From assembly GCA_900110975.1 (NCBI GenBank), contig FOFK01000002.1:508318-572317 (forward strand): DNA of 64,000 nucleotides, in the 5' to 3' direction. The position numbers and the translations under genes are program-made. The DNA comes from Lachnospiraceae bacterium RM5 (lineage in GTDB: Bacteria > Bacillota > Clostridia > Lachnospirales > Lachnospiraceae). The notes below the pieces were generated by a model, which worked only from the letters and a program-made list of their open reading frames with translations, searched no databases and was not told where the DNA came from. Below, piece after piece: positions 27,524 to 38,003 of the stretch. Numbering within the stretch: the stretch's first letter is position 1; each line of letters begins with the position of its first letter.

Positions 27524-28687
27524 TTATTTGATAACTCTGACCTTTATAACACCTTCAAGTTTTTCAAGATTTTCGATACATGATGCAGATGCTGGTGTAT
27601 CAAGATCAAGAATCATATATGCGAATTCGCCTTTAGACTTATCTGTCATTTCAGAAATATTGATATTTTCTGATGCAAATACTGCAGTAAACTGACTAAC
27701 CATGTTTGGAATATTCTTATGCATGATTGTTACTCTTCCTGCTTTTGAAGGAATTCCCATATCAACATTTGGATAGTTTACAGAATTCTTTACATTACCA
27801 TTCTCAATGAAATCCATAACTTCATTTACAGCCATAACAGCACAGTTATCTTCAGATTCCTCTGTAGAAGCACCGATATGTGTAGTAACGATAGCACCTT
27901 CCATATCAGCAACTGTTGGATTAGCAAAATCTGTCATGTAATGTTTAATCTTACCAGCCTTTAAAGCTTTTCCCATAGCTTCTTCATCAACAAGGATATC
28001 TCTTGCATAGTTTAATACAACAGCGCCATCTTTCATCATTGAGATAGCTTCTTCATTAATCATTCCCTTTGTTGAATCAAGAAGTGGAACGTGAATTGTG
28101 ATAAAATCACATTCTTTATAAATATCTTCAACGTTTGAGATATGTTTTACGTTTCTAGATAAGTTCCATGCTCCTGCAATAGAAATATATGGATCATATC
28201 CAAGTACTTCCATTCCTAAATGTGTAGCCGCATTTGCAACCTTAACACCGATTGCTCCAAGTCCGATTACACCTAATTTCTTTCCTGCAAGTTCTGTACC
28301 TGCAAAATTCTTTTTAGCTTTTTCAGCTGTCTTTGCAATATTTTCATCATCTTTATTATCAGCAACCCATTTGTTACTTCCGATAATATCTCTTGATGCT
28401 AAAAACATACCTGCAAGAACTAATTCTTTAACACCATTAGCGTTTGCTCCAGGTGTGTTAAATACAACGATACCTTTCTTTGCACAATCTTCTAATGGAA
28501 TGTTGTTTACTCCGGCACCAGCTCTTGCGATAGCTTTTAATGATGCAGGCATTTCCATATCATGCATAACTGCACTTCTTACGAGTACTGCATCAGCTTC
28601 ATCAAAGTTATCTGTCATTTCATAATTATCTGTAAATAAATCCAATCCAATATTTGCGATAGGATTTAAGCATTTAATCTTTGTCAT
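27524..28687 (-). CDS. serA: D-3-phosphoglycerate dehydrogenase
   Basis: SerA oxidises 3-phosphoglycerate with NAD+, the first step of serine synthesis. The 387-residue protein has the Rossmann motif GVIGLGAIGVKVANAA near residue 140, the substrate motif RAGAGVNNIP near 55, and a C-terminal ACT domain (about 315-387; VFASENINISEMTDKSKGEFAYM). It lacks the extra ASB domain of long SerA forms. The catalytic His is in TTHIGASTEESE. It follows serC by 37 bp in the same operon. The ACT domain suggests feedback by serine. Confidence 0.95.
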   Translation of the reverse strand: MTKIKCLNPIANIGLDLFTDNYEMTDNFDEADAVLVRSAVMHDMEMPASLKAIARAGAGVNNIPLEDCAKKGIVVFNTPGANANGVKELVLAGMFLASRDIIGSNKWVADNKDDENIAKTAEKAKKNFAGTELAGKKLGVIGLGAIGVKVANAATHLGMEVLGYDPYISIAGAWNLSRNVKHISNVEDIYKECDFITIHVPLLDSTKGMINEEAISMMKDGAVVLNYARDILVDEEAMGKALKAGKIKHYMTDFANPTVADMEGAIVTTHIGASTEESEDNCAVMAVNEVMDFIENGNVKNSVNYPNVDMGIPSKAGRVTIMHKNIPNMVSQFTAVFASENINISEMTDKSKGEFAYMILDLDTPASASCIENLEKLEGVIKVRVIK

Positions 28688-28724
28688 CTTTTATTCCTTT
28701 CACATCATCAAAATATCTTATAAA

Positions 28725-29807
28725 TTAAGCGTTCTTAGCTTCGAAATCTTTCATAAATTCAACTAAAGCCTTAACACCTTCAGTTGGCATAGCATTGTAG
28801 ATACTTGCTCTCATACCACCAACAGTTCTGTGTCCTTTAAGATTTTCAAGTCCTGCTTTCTTTGCTTCTGCAACAAATTTAGCATCTAAGTCTTTATCAC
28901 CTGTGATAAATGGAACGTTCATAAGAGATCTGTCTTCTTTAACAACTGTTCCCTTGAATAAATTGCTTTCGTCAAGGAAGTTATAAAGGATAGCAGCTTT
29001 TTCTTCATTATGTTTCTTCATAGCTTCAAGACCACCCATGTTCTTGATCCATTTAAATACTTTACCACAGATATAGATACCATATGCAGGTGGTGTATTA
29101 TAAAGTGAATTTGCATCAGCATGTGTCTTAAACTGAAGCATTGTTGGAACGTCTTTAAGTTCTTCTGTAGGTATAAGATCTTCTCTGATAATAGAAATAA
29201 CTACACCTGCAGGTCCGATATTTTTCTGAACTCCACCATAGATGATTCCATATTTAGAAACATCTACAGGCTCTGATAAGAAGCAAGAGGAAACATCTGA
29301 AACTAATGTTTTTCCTTTTGTATTTGGTAATGTTTTATATTTTGTACCATAAATTGTATTATTTTCACAAATATAAACATAATCTGCATTGTCAGAAATC
29401 TCTAAATCAGAACAATCTGGAATATAAGAGAATGTCTTATCTTCTGATGATGCAATCTTGTTAGCTGTTAAATATTTTGAAGCTTCCTGATAAGCTTTCT
29501 TTGCCCACTGACCTGTAACGATATAGTCAGCAACACCATTTTTCTTTAAATTCATAGGAATCATAGCAAACTGCTGTGAAGCTCCACCCTGTAAGAATAA
29601 TACCTTATAGTTTGATGGAATATTCATTAATTCCCTTAAATCTTTTTCTGCTGTATCAATAATATCCTGGAATGCAGCCGAACGGTGGCTCATCTCCATT
29701 ACAGACATGCCTGTTCCATTGTAATCAAGCATTTCTGCTGCAGCTTCTTTTAATACTTCTTCCGGTAATACTGCCGGACCAGCTGAAAAGTTATAAACTC
29801 TACTCAT
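28725..29807 (-). CDS. serC: Phosphoserine aminotransferase
   Basis: SerC converts 3-phosphohydroxypyruvate and glutamate into phosphoserine; it is a PLP enzyme. The 360-residue protein starts MSRVYNFSAGPAVLPEEVL, has the LFLQGGASQQFAMIPMNL block and the PLP lysine in YGGVQKNIGPAGV near residue 195, and ends with the GHRTVGGMRASIYNAM substrate-binding block. Start 29807 has GAGG upstream and fits the family; 29846 does not. No serB is in the window, so the phosphatase step is encoded elsewhere or by another enzyme. Confidence 0.96.
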   Translation of the reverse strand: MSRVYNFSAGPAVLPEEVLKEAAAEMLDYNGTGMSVMEMSHRSAAFQDIIDTAEKDLRELMNIPSNYKVLFLQGGASQQFAMIPMNLKKNGVADYIVTGQWAKKAYQEASKYLTANKIASSEDKTFSYIPDCSDLEISDNADYVYICENNTIYGTKYKTLPNTKGKTLVSDVSSCFLSEPVDVSKYGIIYGGVQKNIGPAGVVISIIREDLIPTEELKDVPTMLQFKTHADANSLYNTPPAYGIYICGKVFKWIKNMGGLEAMKKHNEEKAAILYNFLDESNLFKGTVVKEDRSLMNVPFITGDKDLDAKFVAEAKKAGLENLKGHRTVGGMRASIYNAMPTEGVKALVEFMKDFEAKNA

Positions 29808-29878
29808 GATACTTCCTCTTTCTATATTTAAATTTATATTTAACAAAAATGTCCTTAACGATTTTACAACTATGACGT

Positions 29879-31570
29879 TTAACAGTCAAGTCCCTTAGCT
29901 TTTAAATCCTCTGCAGAAAATGCTTCTGAAATTGGTTTTCCAGGTGCAACCATTGGGAATACCTTATCATCTTCACCAATTAAGCAATCTACAACTACAG
30001 GACCATCGCATGAAAGTGCTTCTTTTAATACATCTTCTACTTCTTCAAATTTTGTAATTCTTAAAGCTTTAACACCAAGACCTTCTGCAACTTTTACATA
30101 ATCAACTTTATCCTGTAATGTTGTATTTGAATATCTCTTATCATAGAACAATGTCTGCCACTGTCTAACCATTCCTAAAACATGGTTATTTATAATAATC
30201 TCAACAATTGGAATATTATATCTTGAAGCTGTTGCAAGTTCATTCATATTCATTCTAAAGCAGCCATCACCTGCGATATTGATAACCTTCTTATCAGGGT
30301 TAGCAACCTTAGAACCGATACATGCACCAAGTCCATAACCCATTGTTCCTGCTCCACCTGATGTAATAAGAGTTCTTGGCTTAGAATATTTATAGAACTG
30401 TGCAGCCCACATCTGATGCTGTCCAACTTCTGTTGTAATGATTGCATCGCCTTTTGTTAATTCATATAATTTTTCAATAATATATGGTCCGTTAAGTTCT
30501 TTAGCAGGATATGTAAGAGGGTATTTTTCTTTCATCTCTTCAATGTGGTTAATCCAGTCTTCTCTTTCAACTCTTGAAATTTTTGAATTAAGTAATTTTA
30601 ATACCTCTTTTACATCTCCAATAATACTTTCTGTTGTTGGAATATTTTTATTTACTTCTGCAGGATCTACATCAATCTGTAATACCTTTGCATTCTTAGC
30701 AAATTTCTTTGCATTACCAATAACTCTATCACTGAATCTTGTTCCAACTGCGATTAAAAGATCACATTCTGAAATACCAAAGTTGGATGTTTTTGTTCCA
30801 TGCATTCCAAGCATTCCTGTATATAAAGGATCTGTTCCATTAAATGCACCTTTACCCATAAGTGAATCACATACAGGCGCATTAACCTTTGAAACAAATT
30901 CTTTTAATTCTTCTGAAGCTTCAGAAAGAATAGCTCCACCACCAACAAAGATAAATGGTTTCTTAGCTTTTGAAATAAGCTTAACAGCATTTTCAATACT
31001 TTCAGTTTCTATGTTTTCTGTACTTCTTGTAATCTTCTTTGGTACTGTATAAACATATTCTGTCTTATTTGCTGTAGCATCTTTTGTAATATCAACAAGA
31101 ACAGGGCCTGGTCTTCCTGATTTTGCTACATAAAAAGCTTCTCTGATAGTATCAGCAAGAGATTCAACTTCTCTTACCATATAGTTGTGCTTTGTTATTG
31201 GCATTGTTACACCAACAATATCAACTTCCTGGAAAGAATCTTTTCCAAGAGATGTTTTTGGAACGTTTGCAGTAATGATAACCATTGGTACTGAATCCAT
31301 ATGAGCTGTTGCGATTCCTGTAACAAGGTTTGTAGCACCAGGACCTGATGTAGCCATACAGACACCAACTTTTCCCGTGCTTCTTGCATATCCGTCTGCA
31401 GCATGTGCTGCTCCCTGTTCATGACTTGTAAGAATATGGTTTATTTCATCAGAATGCTTATATAATTCATCATAAACATTTAAAATAGTTCCTCCGGGAT
31501 ATCCAAAAACTGTATTTACTCCCTGCTCTTTTAAACATTCAATTATTATTTGTGAACCTGTTAATAACAT
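29879..31570 (-). CDS. ilvB: Acetolactate synthase, large subunit
   Basis: This ThDP enzyme condenses two pyruvates, or pyruvate and 2-ketobutyrate, for valine, leucine and isoleucine synthesis. The 563-residue protein has the catalytic Glu in TSHEQGAAHAA near residue 50, the central FAD-binding region and the ThDP-binding GDGCFRMNMNELATA near 440, with GMVRQWQ confirming the biosynthetic type. No small regulatory subunit (ilvN) follows; serC does. Its own regulation is therefore unclear. It starts 26 bp after ilvD. Confidence 0.95.
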   Translation of the reverse strand: MLLTGSQIIIECLKEQGVNTVFGYPGGTILNVYDELYKHSDEINHILTSHEQGAAHAADGYARSTGKVGVCMATSGPGATNLVTGIATAHMDSVPMVIITANVPKTSLGKDSFQEVDIVGVTMPITKHNYMVREVESLADTIREAFYVAKSGRPGPVLVDITKDATANKTEYVYTVPKKITRSTENIETESIENAVKLISKAKKPFIFVGGGAILSEASEELKEFVSKVNAPVCDSLMGKGAFNGTDPLYTGMLGMHGTKTSNFGISECDLLIAVGTRFSDRVIGNAKKFAKNAKVLQIDVDPAEVNKNIPTTESIIGDVKEVLKLLNSKISRVEREDWINHIEEMKEKYPLTYPAKELNGPYIIEKLYELTKGDAIITTEVGQHQMWAAQFYKYSKPRTLITSGGAGTMGYGLGACIGSKVANPDKKVINIAGDGCFRMNMNELATASRYNIPIVEIIINNHVLGMVRQWQTLFYDKRYSNTTLQDKVDYVKVAEGLGVKALRITKFEEVEDVLKEALSCDGPVVVDCLIGEDDKVFPMVAPGKPISEAFSAEDLKAKGLDC

Positions 31571-31596
31571 TTTACTTATCCTCTTTCCTGAAAATA

Positions 31597-33258
31597 TTAA
31601 TCTTTTTTAAGAATAGCTCCTGTATTAGCTGATGTCACCATGGATGCATATCTTGCAAGGTATCCGCTAACATTTGATTCCTTTGGAACCCACATTTTTC
31701 TTCTTTCTTCCATTTCTTCATCAGATATTCTTACATTAATTGTATTTGCATTAATGTCGATATCAATGATATCTCCTTCTTTTACAAGTGCAATAGGGCC
31801 GCCTACTGCAGCTTCAGGTGAAACATGTCCAATAGAAGCACCTCTTGAAGCACCGGAAAATCTTCCGTCTGTAATAAGTGCAACACTTGAACCAAGTCCC
31901 ATACCTGCAATTGCTGATGTAGGATTAAGCATTTCTCTCATACCAGGGCCGCCTTTTGGTCCTTCGTATCTGATAACAACTACATCACCTTCATTTATCT
32001 TTCCGCCTCTGATAGCAGTAATCGCATCTTCTTCACAATCAAATACTCTTGCAGGTCCTGAATGTTTAAGCATCTCAGGTACAACAGCAGAACGTTTAAC
32101 AACACAGCTGTCTGGTGCAAGATTTCCTCTTAATACAGCAATTCCACCTACTTTTGAGAATGGATTATCTACAGTTCTGATAATCTCTGTATTTTTATTT
32201 ACTGCATCCTTAATATTTTCACCAACAGTCTTTCCTGTTGCTGTAATTAAGTCTGTATGTAAAAGATTTAATTTATCAAGTTCTTTCATAACGGCATAAA
32301 TACCGCCGGCTTCATTTAATTCCTCAATATATGCATGTCCTGCCGGTGCAAGATGGCAAAGGTTTGGTGTCTTTGCACTGATTTCATTTGCAATATCAAG
32401 ATTAATTTCAACTCCTGCTTCATGAGCAATAGCTGGGATATGAAGCATTGTATTTGTTGAACATCCAAGTGCCATATCTACTGTTAAAGCATTTTCAAAT
32501 GCTTCTTTTGTAAGAATATCTCTTGGTTTAATATCTTTTTCAAGCAATTCCATAACCTTCATTCCGGCATGTTTTGCAAGTTTAATTCTATCTGAATATA
32601 CAGCAGGTATAGTACCATTTCCTGAAAGTGCCATACCGATTGCTTCTGTTAAGCAGTTCATTGAGTTTGCAGTATACATTCCTGAACATGAACCACATGT
32701 TGGACATGCATGTGCAACATAATCTTCAACATCATCCATAGACATTTTTCCTGCAGAATAAGAACCTACAGCTTCAAACATACTTGATAAAGATGTTTTA
32801 GAACCTTTAACATGACCTGCAAGCATTGGTCCACCACTGACAAAAACAGTAGGTACATTTACTCTTGCTGCTGCCATTAAAAGCCCTGGTACATTTTTAT
32901 CACAGTTTGGAATCATAACCAACGCATCAAACTGATGAGCAAGAGCCATACATTCTGTTGAATCAGCAATTAAATCTCTTGTAACCAAAGAGTATTTCAT
33001 ACCTGTATGTCCCATGGCAATACCATCACATACAGCAATAGCAGGGAACATAATTGGTGTACCACCTGCCATGGCAACACCAAGTTTAACAGCTTCTGCG
33101 ATTTTATCTAAATTCATATGTCCTGGTACAATTTCATTATAAGAACATACGATACCAACTAATGGCTTATCTAATTCTTCTTTTGTAAGACCTAATGCAT
33201 TAAACAATGATCTCTGTGGTGCTGTAGCAACACCTTTTTTTACACAATCACTTTTCAT
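31597..33258 (-). CDS. ilvD: Dihydroxy-acid dehydratase
   Basis: IlvD dehydrates 2,3-dihydroxy acids to 2-keto acids in branched-chain amino acid synthesis using an Fe-S cluster. The 553-residue protein has cluster cysteines in NCDKNVPG (about 117) and [18 protein letters not shown] (about 185-202), the GKTVGEN region and the C-terminal [10 protein letters not shown] block, all conserved. It lies between leuB and ilvB with short gaps (about 30 bp). Length is normal (550-570). Confidence 0.97.
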   Translation of the reverse strand: MKSDCVKKGVATAPQRSLFNALGLTKEELDKPLVGIVCSYNEIVPGHMNLDKIAEAVKLGVAMAGGTPIMFPAIAVCDGIAMGHTGMKYSLVTRDLIADSTECMALAHQFDALVMIPNCDKNVPGLLMAAARVNVPTVFVSGGPMLAGHVKGSKTSLSSMFEAVGSYSAGKMSMDDVEDYVAHACPTCGSCSGMYTANSMNCLTEAIGMALSGNGTIPAVYSDRIKLAKHAGMKVMELLEKDIKPRDILTKEAFENALTVDMALGCSTNTMLHIPAIAHEAGVEINLDIANEISAKTPNLCHLAPAGHAYIEELNEAGGIYAVMKELDKLNLLHTDLITATGKTVGENIKDAVNKNTEIIRTVDNPFSKVGGIAVLRGNLAPDSCVVKRSAVVPEMLKHSGPARVFDCEEDAITAIRGGKINEGDVVVIRYEGPKGGPGMREMLNPTSAIAGMGLGSSVALITDGRFSGASRGASIGHVSPEAAVGGPIALVKEGDIIDIDINANTINVRISDEEMEERRKMWVPKESNVSGYLARYASMVTSANTGAILKKD

Positions 33259-33288
33259 CTTTTCTTCCTCCGATCAAATTCCGGTTCT

Positions 33289-34371
33289 TTATATTCTATC
33301 ACTGACAGCATCACCCATAGCCTTACATCCGACCTGTGTCATGCCCTCTGACATAATATCTACTGTTCTTATTCCATCTTCTAATACTTTCTTAACAGCC
33401 TTTTCAATAGCATCAGCTTCTTCATCCAGATCAAATGAATATCTGAGCATCATTGCAGCTGATAAAATAGTAGCAAGTGGATTTGCTATATCTTTTCCTG
33501 CTATATCAGGAGCAGCTCCATGGCTTGGTTCATATAATCCCATCTTGTTATAACCAAGAGATGCTGAAGGAAGCATTCCAATTGAACCTGTTACCATACT
33601 TGCTTCATCTGATAATATATCACCAAATGTATTTTCAGTTAAAATAACATCAAACTGGGCAGGGTCTTTTACAAGCTGCATTGCGCAGTTATCAACAAGC
33701 ATGTTTTCAACTTCTACTTCAGGATAATCATTCTTTACTTCAGCAACAATTTTCTGCCATAATCTTGAAGAATCAAGAACATTTGCTTTATCAACGCTTG
33801 TAAGTTTTTTATTTCTCTTCATAGCTGTTTCAAATCCTGTTATAGCTATACGTCTGATTTCTTCTTCATTGTATACAAGTGTATCTGTTGCTGTTACAAG
33901 ACCATCTATTTCTTTTGTTTCTTTCTTTCCAAAATAAAGACCACCGGTTAATTCCCTTACAATAATCATGTCAAATCCGGCTTTTGCAATCTCTTCTTTT
34001 AAAGGACAAGCCTTATATAACTCTTCATAAAGATATGCAGGTCTTAAGTTTGCATATAATCCAAGAGATTTTCTAATTTTTAACAAACCAGCTTCCGGTC
34101 TTAAAGAAGGTTCTAACTCATACCATCTGTCTTTTCCCACAATACCTCCGACGGCTCCAAGTAATACCGCGTCAGAGTTTTTACAAACTTCAATAGCCTC
34201 ATCAGTAAGTGGCACACCATGTGTATCAATAGAAATACCACCTATGAGCACATCGTTAAAATTAAAATTGTGTCCGTATTTTTCTCCTACCTTTTCAAGA
34301 ACTTTCTTTGCCTCATTTACTATCTCCGGTCCAATACCGTCACCGGACATAACTGCAATGTTAAAATCCAT
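33289..34371 (-). CDS. leuB: 3-isopropylmalate dehydrogenase
   Basis: LeuB oxidatively decarboxylates 3-isopropylmalate for leucine synthesis with NAD+. The 360-residue protein begins [15 protein letters not shown], has the substrate motif [14 protein letters not shown] and the family block [25 protein letters not shown]. Other leu genes (leuA, leuCD) are not in the window. It is the first gene of the leuB-ilvD-ilvB-serC-serA operon with a promoter just after ribH. No T-box or leader hairpin fits in the 76-bp leader. Confidence 0.96.
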   Translation of the reverse strand: MDFNIAVMSGDGIGPEIVNEAKKVLEKVGEKYGHNFNFNDVLIGGISIDTHGVPLTDEAIEVCKNSDAVLLGAVGGIVGKDRWYELEPSLRPEAGLLKIRKSLGLYANLRPAYLYEELYKACPLKEEIAKAGFDMIIVRELTGGLYFGKKETKEIDGLVTATDTLVYNEEEIRRIAITGFETAMKRNKKLTSVDKANVLDSSRLWQKIVAEVKNDYPEVEVENMLVDNCAMQLVKDPAQFDVILTENTFGDILSDEASMVTGSIGMLPSASLGYNKMGLYEPSHGAAPDIAGKDIANPLATILSAAMMLRYSFDLDEEADAIEKAVKKVLEDGIRTVDIMSEGMTQVGCKAMGDAVSDRI

Positions 34372-34413
34372 TTTATCCCTCTTTTCAGTTTTGTTTTTAT
34401 GATAATAAAAACT

Positions 34414-34442
34414 ATTTTATATTAAATTAGTACATTTGTAAA
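34414..34442 (-). promoter_or_regulatory. Promoter of the leuB-ilv-ser operon
   Basis: TTTACA and TAAAAT separated by 17 nt on the minus strand, in the 76-bp gap between ribH and leuB. Spacing is ideal. Confidence 0.6.
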
Positions 34443-34447
34443 TTTTA

Positions 34448-34909
34448 TTATAAATTTTTTTCTAAATTTACCATTTCAATTGCTGCCATTGCAACATCAT
34501 AACCTTTATTTCCTGCCTTTGTTCCTGCTCTTTCAATAGCCTGTTCAATATTATCTGTTGTAACTACGCCAAATAATACAGGCATGTTCATTTCAAGAGA
34601 AACACTTGCAATACCTTTACTTACTTCATTACATACTAAATCATAATGACTTGTTGAACCTTTAATAACAGCTCCGAGACAAACGATTGCATCATAATTT
34701 TTTGTCATTGCCATTTTCTTTGCAATTAAAGGAATTTCAAAAGCTCCAGGAACTTTTGCTATTGTTATATCATTTTCATCAACTTCATGTCTTACAAGTG
34801 CATCAACTGCTCCTGCTACAAGCTTTTCAACTATAAAATCATTAAATCTTGATGCAACAATTCCTATTTTTAAACCTTTTCCTGTTAAATTTCCTTCTAA
34901 TACTTTCAT
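34448..34909 (-). CDS. ribH: 6,7-dimethyl-8-ribityllumazine synthase
   Basis: RibH joins the ribityl-uracil with dihydroxybutanone phosphate to form the riboflavin precursor. The 153-residue protein shows [23 protein letters not shown] near residue 53, [14 protein letters not shown] with the catalytic His near 87 and [18 protein letters not shown]. It is the last gene of the rib operon, 24 bp after ribBA. The protein forms icosahedral capsids in other bacteria. Confidence 0.97.
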   Translation of the reverse strand: MKVLEGNLTGKGLKIGIVASRFNDFIVEKLVAGAVDALVRHEVDENDITIAKVPGAFEIPLIAKKMAMTKNYDAIVCLGAVIKGSTSHYDLVCNEVSKGIASVSLEMNMPVLFGVVTTDNIEQAIERAGTKAGNKGYDVAMAAIEMVNLEKNL

Positions 34910-34933
34910 ATTTACCTCTTTTCTTATTCTATA

Positions 34934-36136
34934 TTAATAATCTGTCATATGTTCCATTTTTTCCTGTTTTGTTTTTAAATAAAACAAATCAAATTTTCCT
35001 GCCGGAATCTGGATTGGAACTCTTTCTTCTATTGTTATTCCATAACCTGAAAGACCTGATATCTTCTTTGGATTATTTGTAAGAAGTCTTAACTTCTTTG
35101 CTCCAAGCTTATAAAGGATTTGTGCACCTATTCCATAATCCCTTAAATCAGCAGGAAATCCAAGTTTAATATTTGCTTCTACGGTATCATATCCTTCTTC
35201 TTGAAGTTTGTATGCTTTAATTTTATTTATAAGACCAATTCCTCTTCCTTCCTGTCTCATATAAAGAAGAATACCTCTTTTTTCCTTTGCTATTGCTTTG
35301 AGAGCAGCATCAAGCTGTTCACCGCAATCACATCTTAAAGAACCAAATACATCACCCGTCAGACATTCTGAATGAACTCTGCAAAGAACCGGTTCTCCAT
35401 CAGACACATCTCCCATGACTAATGCCACATGATGCTCTCCATTTGTTTTATTCTCAAAACCATAAATATCAAATTCACCATATTTTGTAGGCATCTTAGC
35501 CTTAGTTACAAGGCTTATAAGACTGTCTTTTGCCAATCTGTATTTAATCAAATCAGCTATTGTAATTATCTTAAGATCATGTTCTTTAGCAAACTCTAAA
35601 AGTTCTGTAGTCCTCATCATTTCTCCATCATCTCTCATGATTTCACAACAAAGACCAACAGGCTCAAGTCCTGCAATTTTCATAAGATCTACAGTAGCTT
35701 CTGTATGTCCTGCTCTTTTTAAGACGCCGCCTTCTCTTGCCTCAAGTGGAAACATATGTCCCGGTCTTCTAAAATCAGAAGGCTTTGCATTTTCATCTAC
35801 TGTTTTCATGGCTGTAAGACTTCTTTCAACCGCTGAAATACCTGTTGTTGTATCAACATGGTCAATTGAAACAGTAAACGCCGTTGAGTGATTATCAGTA
35901 TTTTCTTCAACCATCTGGTTTAAGTTTAATTTCTCACACCACTCTTTGCTCATAGGCATGCATATAAGTCCCTTGGCACTTGATGCCATAAAGTTTACAT
36001 TTTCAGTTGTTGCATATCTTGCTGCACATATAAGGTCTCCCTCATTTTCCCTATCTGGATCGTCGATAACAAGTATTACCTTTCCATCCTGCAAATCTTT
36101 TATAGCTTCATCTATCTCATTAAATTTGCCCATCAT
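34934..36136 (-). CDS. ribBA: Bifunctional DHBP synthase / GTP cyclohydrolase II
   Basis: The N-terminal half (about 1-200) makes 3,4-dihydroxy-2-butanone 4-phosphate (motif [11 protein letters not shown] near residue 25); the C-terminal half opens GTP (zinc ligands in [17 protein letters not shown] near 260, catalytic RQEGRGIGL near 297). Both halves are intact at 400 residues, the normal size. Two adjacent ATGs exist at the start (36136 and 36133). It follows ribE by 33 bp. Confidence 0.97.
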   Translation of the reverse strand: MMGKFNEIDEAIKDLQDGKVILVIDDPDRENEGDLICAARYATTENVNFMASSAKGLICMPMSKEWCEKLNLNQMVEENTDNHSTAFTVSIDHVDTTTGISAVERSLTAMKTVDENAKPSDFRRPGHMFPLEAREGGVLKRAGHTEATVDLMKIAGLEPVGLCCEIMRDDGEMMRTTELLEFAKEHDLKIITIADLIKYRLAKDSLISLVTKAKMPTKYGEFDIYGFENKTNGEHHVALVMGDVSDGEPVLCRVHSECLTGDVFGSLRCDCGEQLDAALKAIAKEKRGILLYMRQEGRGIGLINKIKAYKLQEEGYDTVEANIKLGFPADLRDYGIGAQILYKLGAKKLRLLTNNPKKISGLSGYGITIEERVPIQIPAGKFDLFYLKTKQEKMEHMTDY

Positions 36137-36169
36137 CTTATTCCTTTCAAATGTATTTATAACTTTTTA

Positions 36170-36826
36170 TTAAAAACCATAAGCTCGAAGTTTTTCAAGA
36201 GTAAGGCTGCTTTCTTCTTTACCATTATCTTTAAAATTCAGCAGTCTGTCAACATACTTACCTATTATATCACATTCTATATTAACTGTGCTTCCAACTT
36301 TTTTATATTTTAATACAGTTTCTTCGGCAGTATGTGGAATAATCGAAACTTTAAACACTTCATCATCAACATAAAAAACTGTAAGACTGATTCCATCTAT
36401 CGCAACAGAGCCTTTTCTTACAATATATTTCAGCTCTTCATTTTTTTCAGGCCGGACTTCATATATTATAGCATTATCTTCAGGAGAAATACTTTTTATT
36501 TTCCCTGTCATATCCACATGACCACTTACAATATGACCACCCATTCTGCCATTTAATAACATTGCTCTTTCAAGATTAACATAGTCACCTTTTTTTAATT
36601 CAGCAAGTGATGAACTTCTAAATGTTTCCGGCATAACATCCGCAGTAAATCTGTCTCTTTCCTTACTCATGGATGTAACCGTAAGACAGACACCATTTAC
36701 CGCTATACTGTCTCCAATCCTTGTATCAGTAAGAACTTCCATACATTTAATATCTATAATATTATCCGTACCATTAAATGTAATATCATTTATTTTTCCT
36801 AATTCTTCAATTATTCCGGTAAACAT
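36170..36826 (-). CDS. ribE: Riboflavin synthase, alpha subunit
   Basis: Riboflavin synthase dismutates two lumazine molecules into riboflavin. The 218-residue protein has the two homologous lumazine-binding repeats, each with a MFTGIIE or GGHIVSGHVDMTG block and a NGVCLTVT or DGISLTVF block. The N-terminus MFTGIIEELG is diagnostic. Its start overlaps the ribD end by 20 nt. Length is typical (210-220). The C-terminal 15 residues (SSLTLEKLRAYGF) fit the known tail. Confidence 0.96.
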   Translation of the reverse strand: MFTGIIEELGKINDITFNGTDNIIDIKCMEVLTDTRIGDSIAVNGVCLTVTSMSKERDRFTADVMPETFRSSSLAELKKGDYVNLERAMLLNGRMGGHIVSGHVDMTGKIKSISPEDNAIIYEVRPEKNEELKYIVRKGSVAIDGISLTVFYVDDEVFKVSIIPHTAEETVLKYKKVGSTVNIECDIIGKYVDRLLNFKDNGKEESSLTLEKLRAYGF

Positions 36827-37922
36827 TAAGTCCTCCTGTAATCATTATATCATCATCAAATCTTTTCATTTCAACATCTTTTAAAACTAAAGAATCTTTC
36901 ATATCCTTAATACCGCATCCTGCAACAGGTCCGATTCCATCATCTCCAATTGTCAGTTTTGGAGCAATAAATGCATAAATGCGGTTAACAAAACCATTAT
37001 CCAAAAATGATTTTATAACATTAGAACCTCCCTCAACAAGCACTGAATCAATCTTAATTTCTCCAAGATTTTTTAATAATTCTTCCAAATCAATGTGTCC
37101 ATTTTTTTCAGCACATTTCATTATATTAATTCCGGCTTTTTCAAGACACTCTATTTTATCATTATAAAGTTTTTCAACAGATTTTTCCATAACAACATAA
37201 GTTTTTATATCCTTAGCTGTATTAACAATATTAGAATCCATAGGAATTCTTAAATTAGAATCCAAAATAATCCTTACAGGATCCACATTTTCTTCTATTC
37301 TGCAATTAAGCATAGGATCATCTGATAACACGGTATTTATTCCAACAAGAATGGCACTATATTTTTTCCTTAATCCATGAACATAATTTCTTGATTTTTC
37401 ATTGGTTATCCACTTTGAATCATTAGTCTTAGTTGCAATCTTTCCATCAAGTGTCATGGCATATTTTACTGCAACAAAAGGAAATTTATTTTTTATATAA
37501 AAATTAAATATCTCATTTAATTCTTCACATTCTTTTTCTAAAATTCCGCTTACTACTTCTATACCATTATCTTTTAATTTCTGTATACCTTTACCTGCCA
37601 CAAGCGGATTAACATCAAGGCATCCTACATATACTTTTTTTATGCCTTTTTCAATAATTATATCTGTACAAGGTGGTGTTTTTCCTGTATGACAACATGG
37701 CTCTAATGTAACATAAAGAGTAGCATCTTTAACATCCTCTTTACATCTTAAAAGGGCATTTCTTTCAGCATGATACTCACCATATCTTTCATGACATGCT
37801 TTTTCCAATACTTTTCCATCTTTTACAATTACACAACCAACCATTGGATTAGGAGAAGTATATCCCATACCTTTTTTTGCCTCTTCTATAGCCATCTTCA
37901 TATATTTTTCATTAATATCCAT
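36807..37922 (-). CDS. ribD: Bifunctional pyrimidine deaminase / reductase
   Basis: RibD carries an N-terminal zinc deaminase (HAERNALLRC near residue 50, PCCHTGKTPPCTD near 76) and a C-terminal NADPH reductase, acting on the second and third steps of riboflavin synthesis. The 371-residue protein is full length. The start at 37922 follows GAGG; the upstream 37937 start does not. It opens the ribD-E-BA-H operon. The 81-bp gap upstream holds only a terminator and no FMN riboswitch, unlike many Firmicutes. Confidence 0.96.
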   Translation of the reverse strand: MDINEKYMKMAIEEAKKGMGYTSPNPMVGCVIVKDGKVLEKACHERYGEYHAERNALLRCKEDVKDATLYVTLEPCCHTGKTPPCTDIIIEKGIKKVYVGCLDVNPLVAGKGIQKLKDNGIEVVSGILEKECEELNEIFNFYIKNKFPFVAVKYAMTLDGKIATKTNDSKWITNEKSRNYVHGLRKKYSAILVGINTVLSDDPMLNCRIEENVDPVRIILDSNLRIPMDSNIVNTAKDIKTYVVMEKSVEKLYNDKIECLEKAGINIMKCAEKNGHIDLEELLKNLGEIKIDSVLVEGGSNVIKSFLDNGFVNRIYAFIAPKLTIGDDGIGPVAGCGIKDMKDSLVLKDVEMKRFDDDIMITGGLNVYRNN

Positions 37923-37948
37923 TACAAAAAACCTCATACATAAAATAA

Positions 37949-37975
37949 AAGGCTTCTGCTATATACAGAAGCCTT
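37949..37975 (-). terminator. Terminator of the surface-protein gene
   Basis: A 10-bp perfect stem (AAGGCTTCTG / CAGAAGCCTT) with a 7-nt loop and TTATTTTATG after it on the minus strand. It separates the surface-protein gene from ribD and might also attenuate entry into the rib operon. Confidence 0.85.
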
Positions 37976-38003
37976 AATTTACTTATTAAATAAATTACTT
38001 AAA

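Noticed and set aside
36170-36884. Plus-strand ORFs within the riboflavin genes
   Set aside because: All are antisense shadows of well-supported rib genes.
37923-38003. FMN riboswitch upstream of ribD
   Set aside because: The gap is too short and shows only a simple terminator hairpin.
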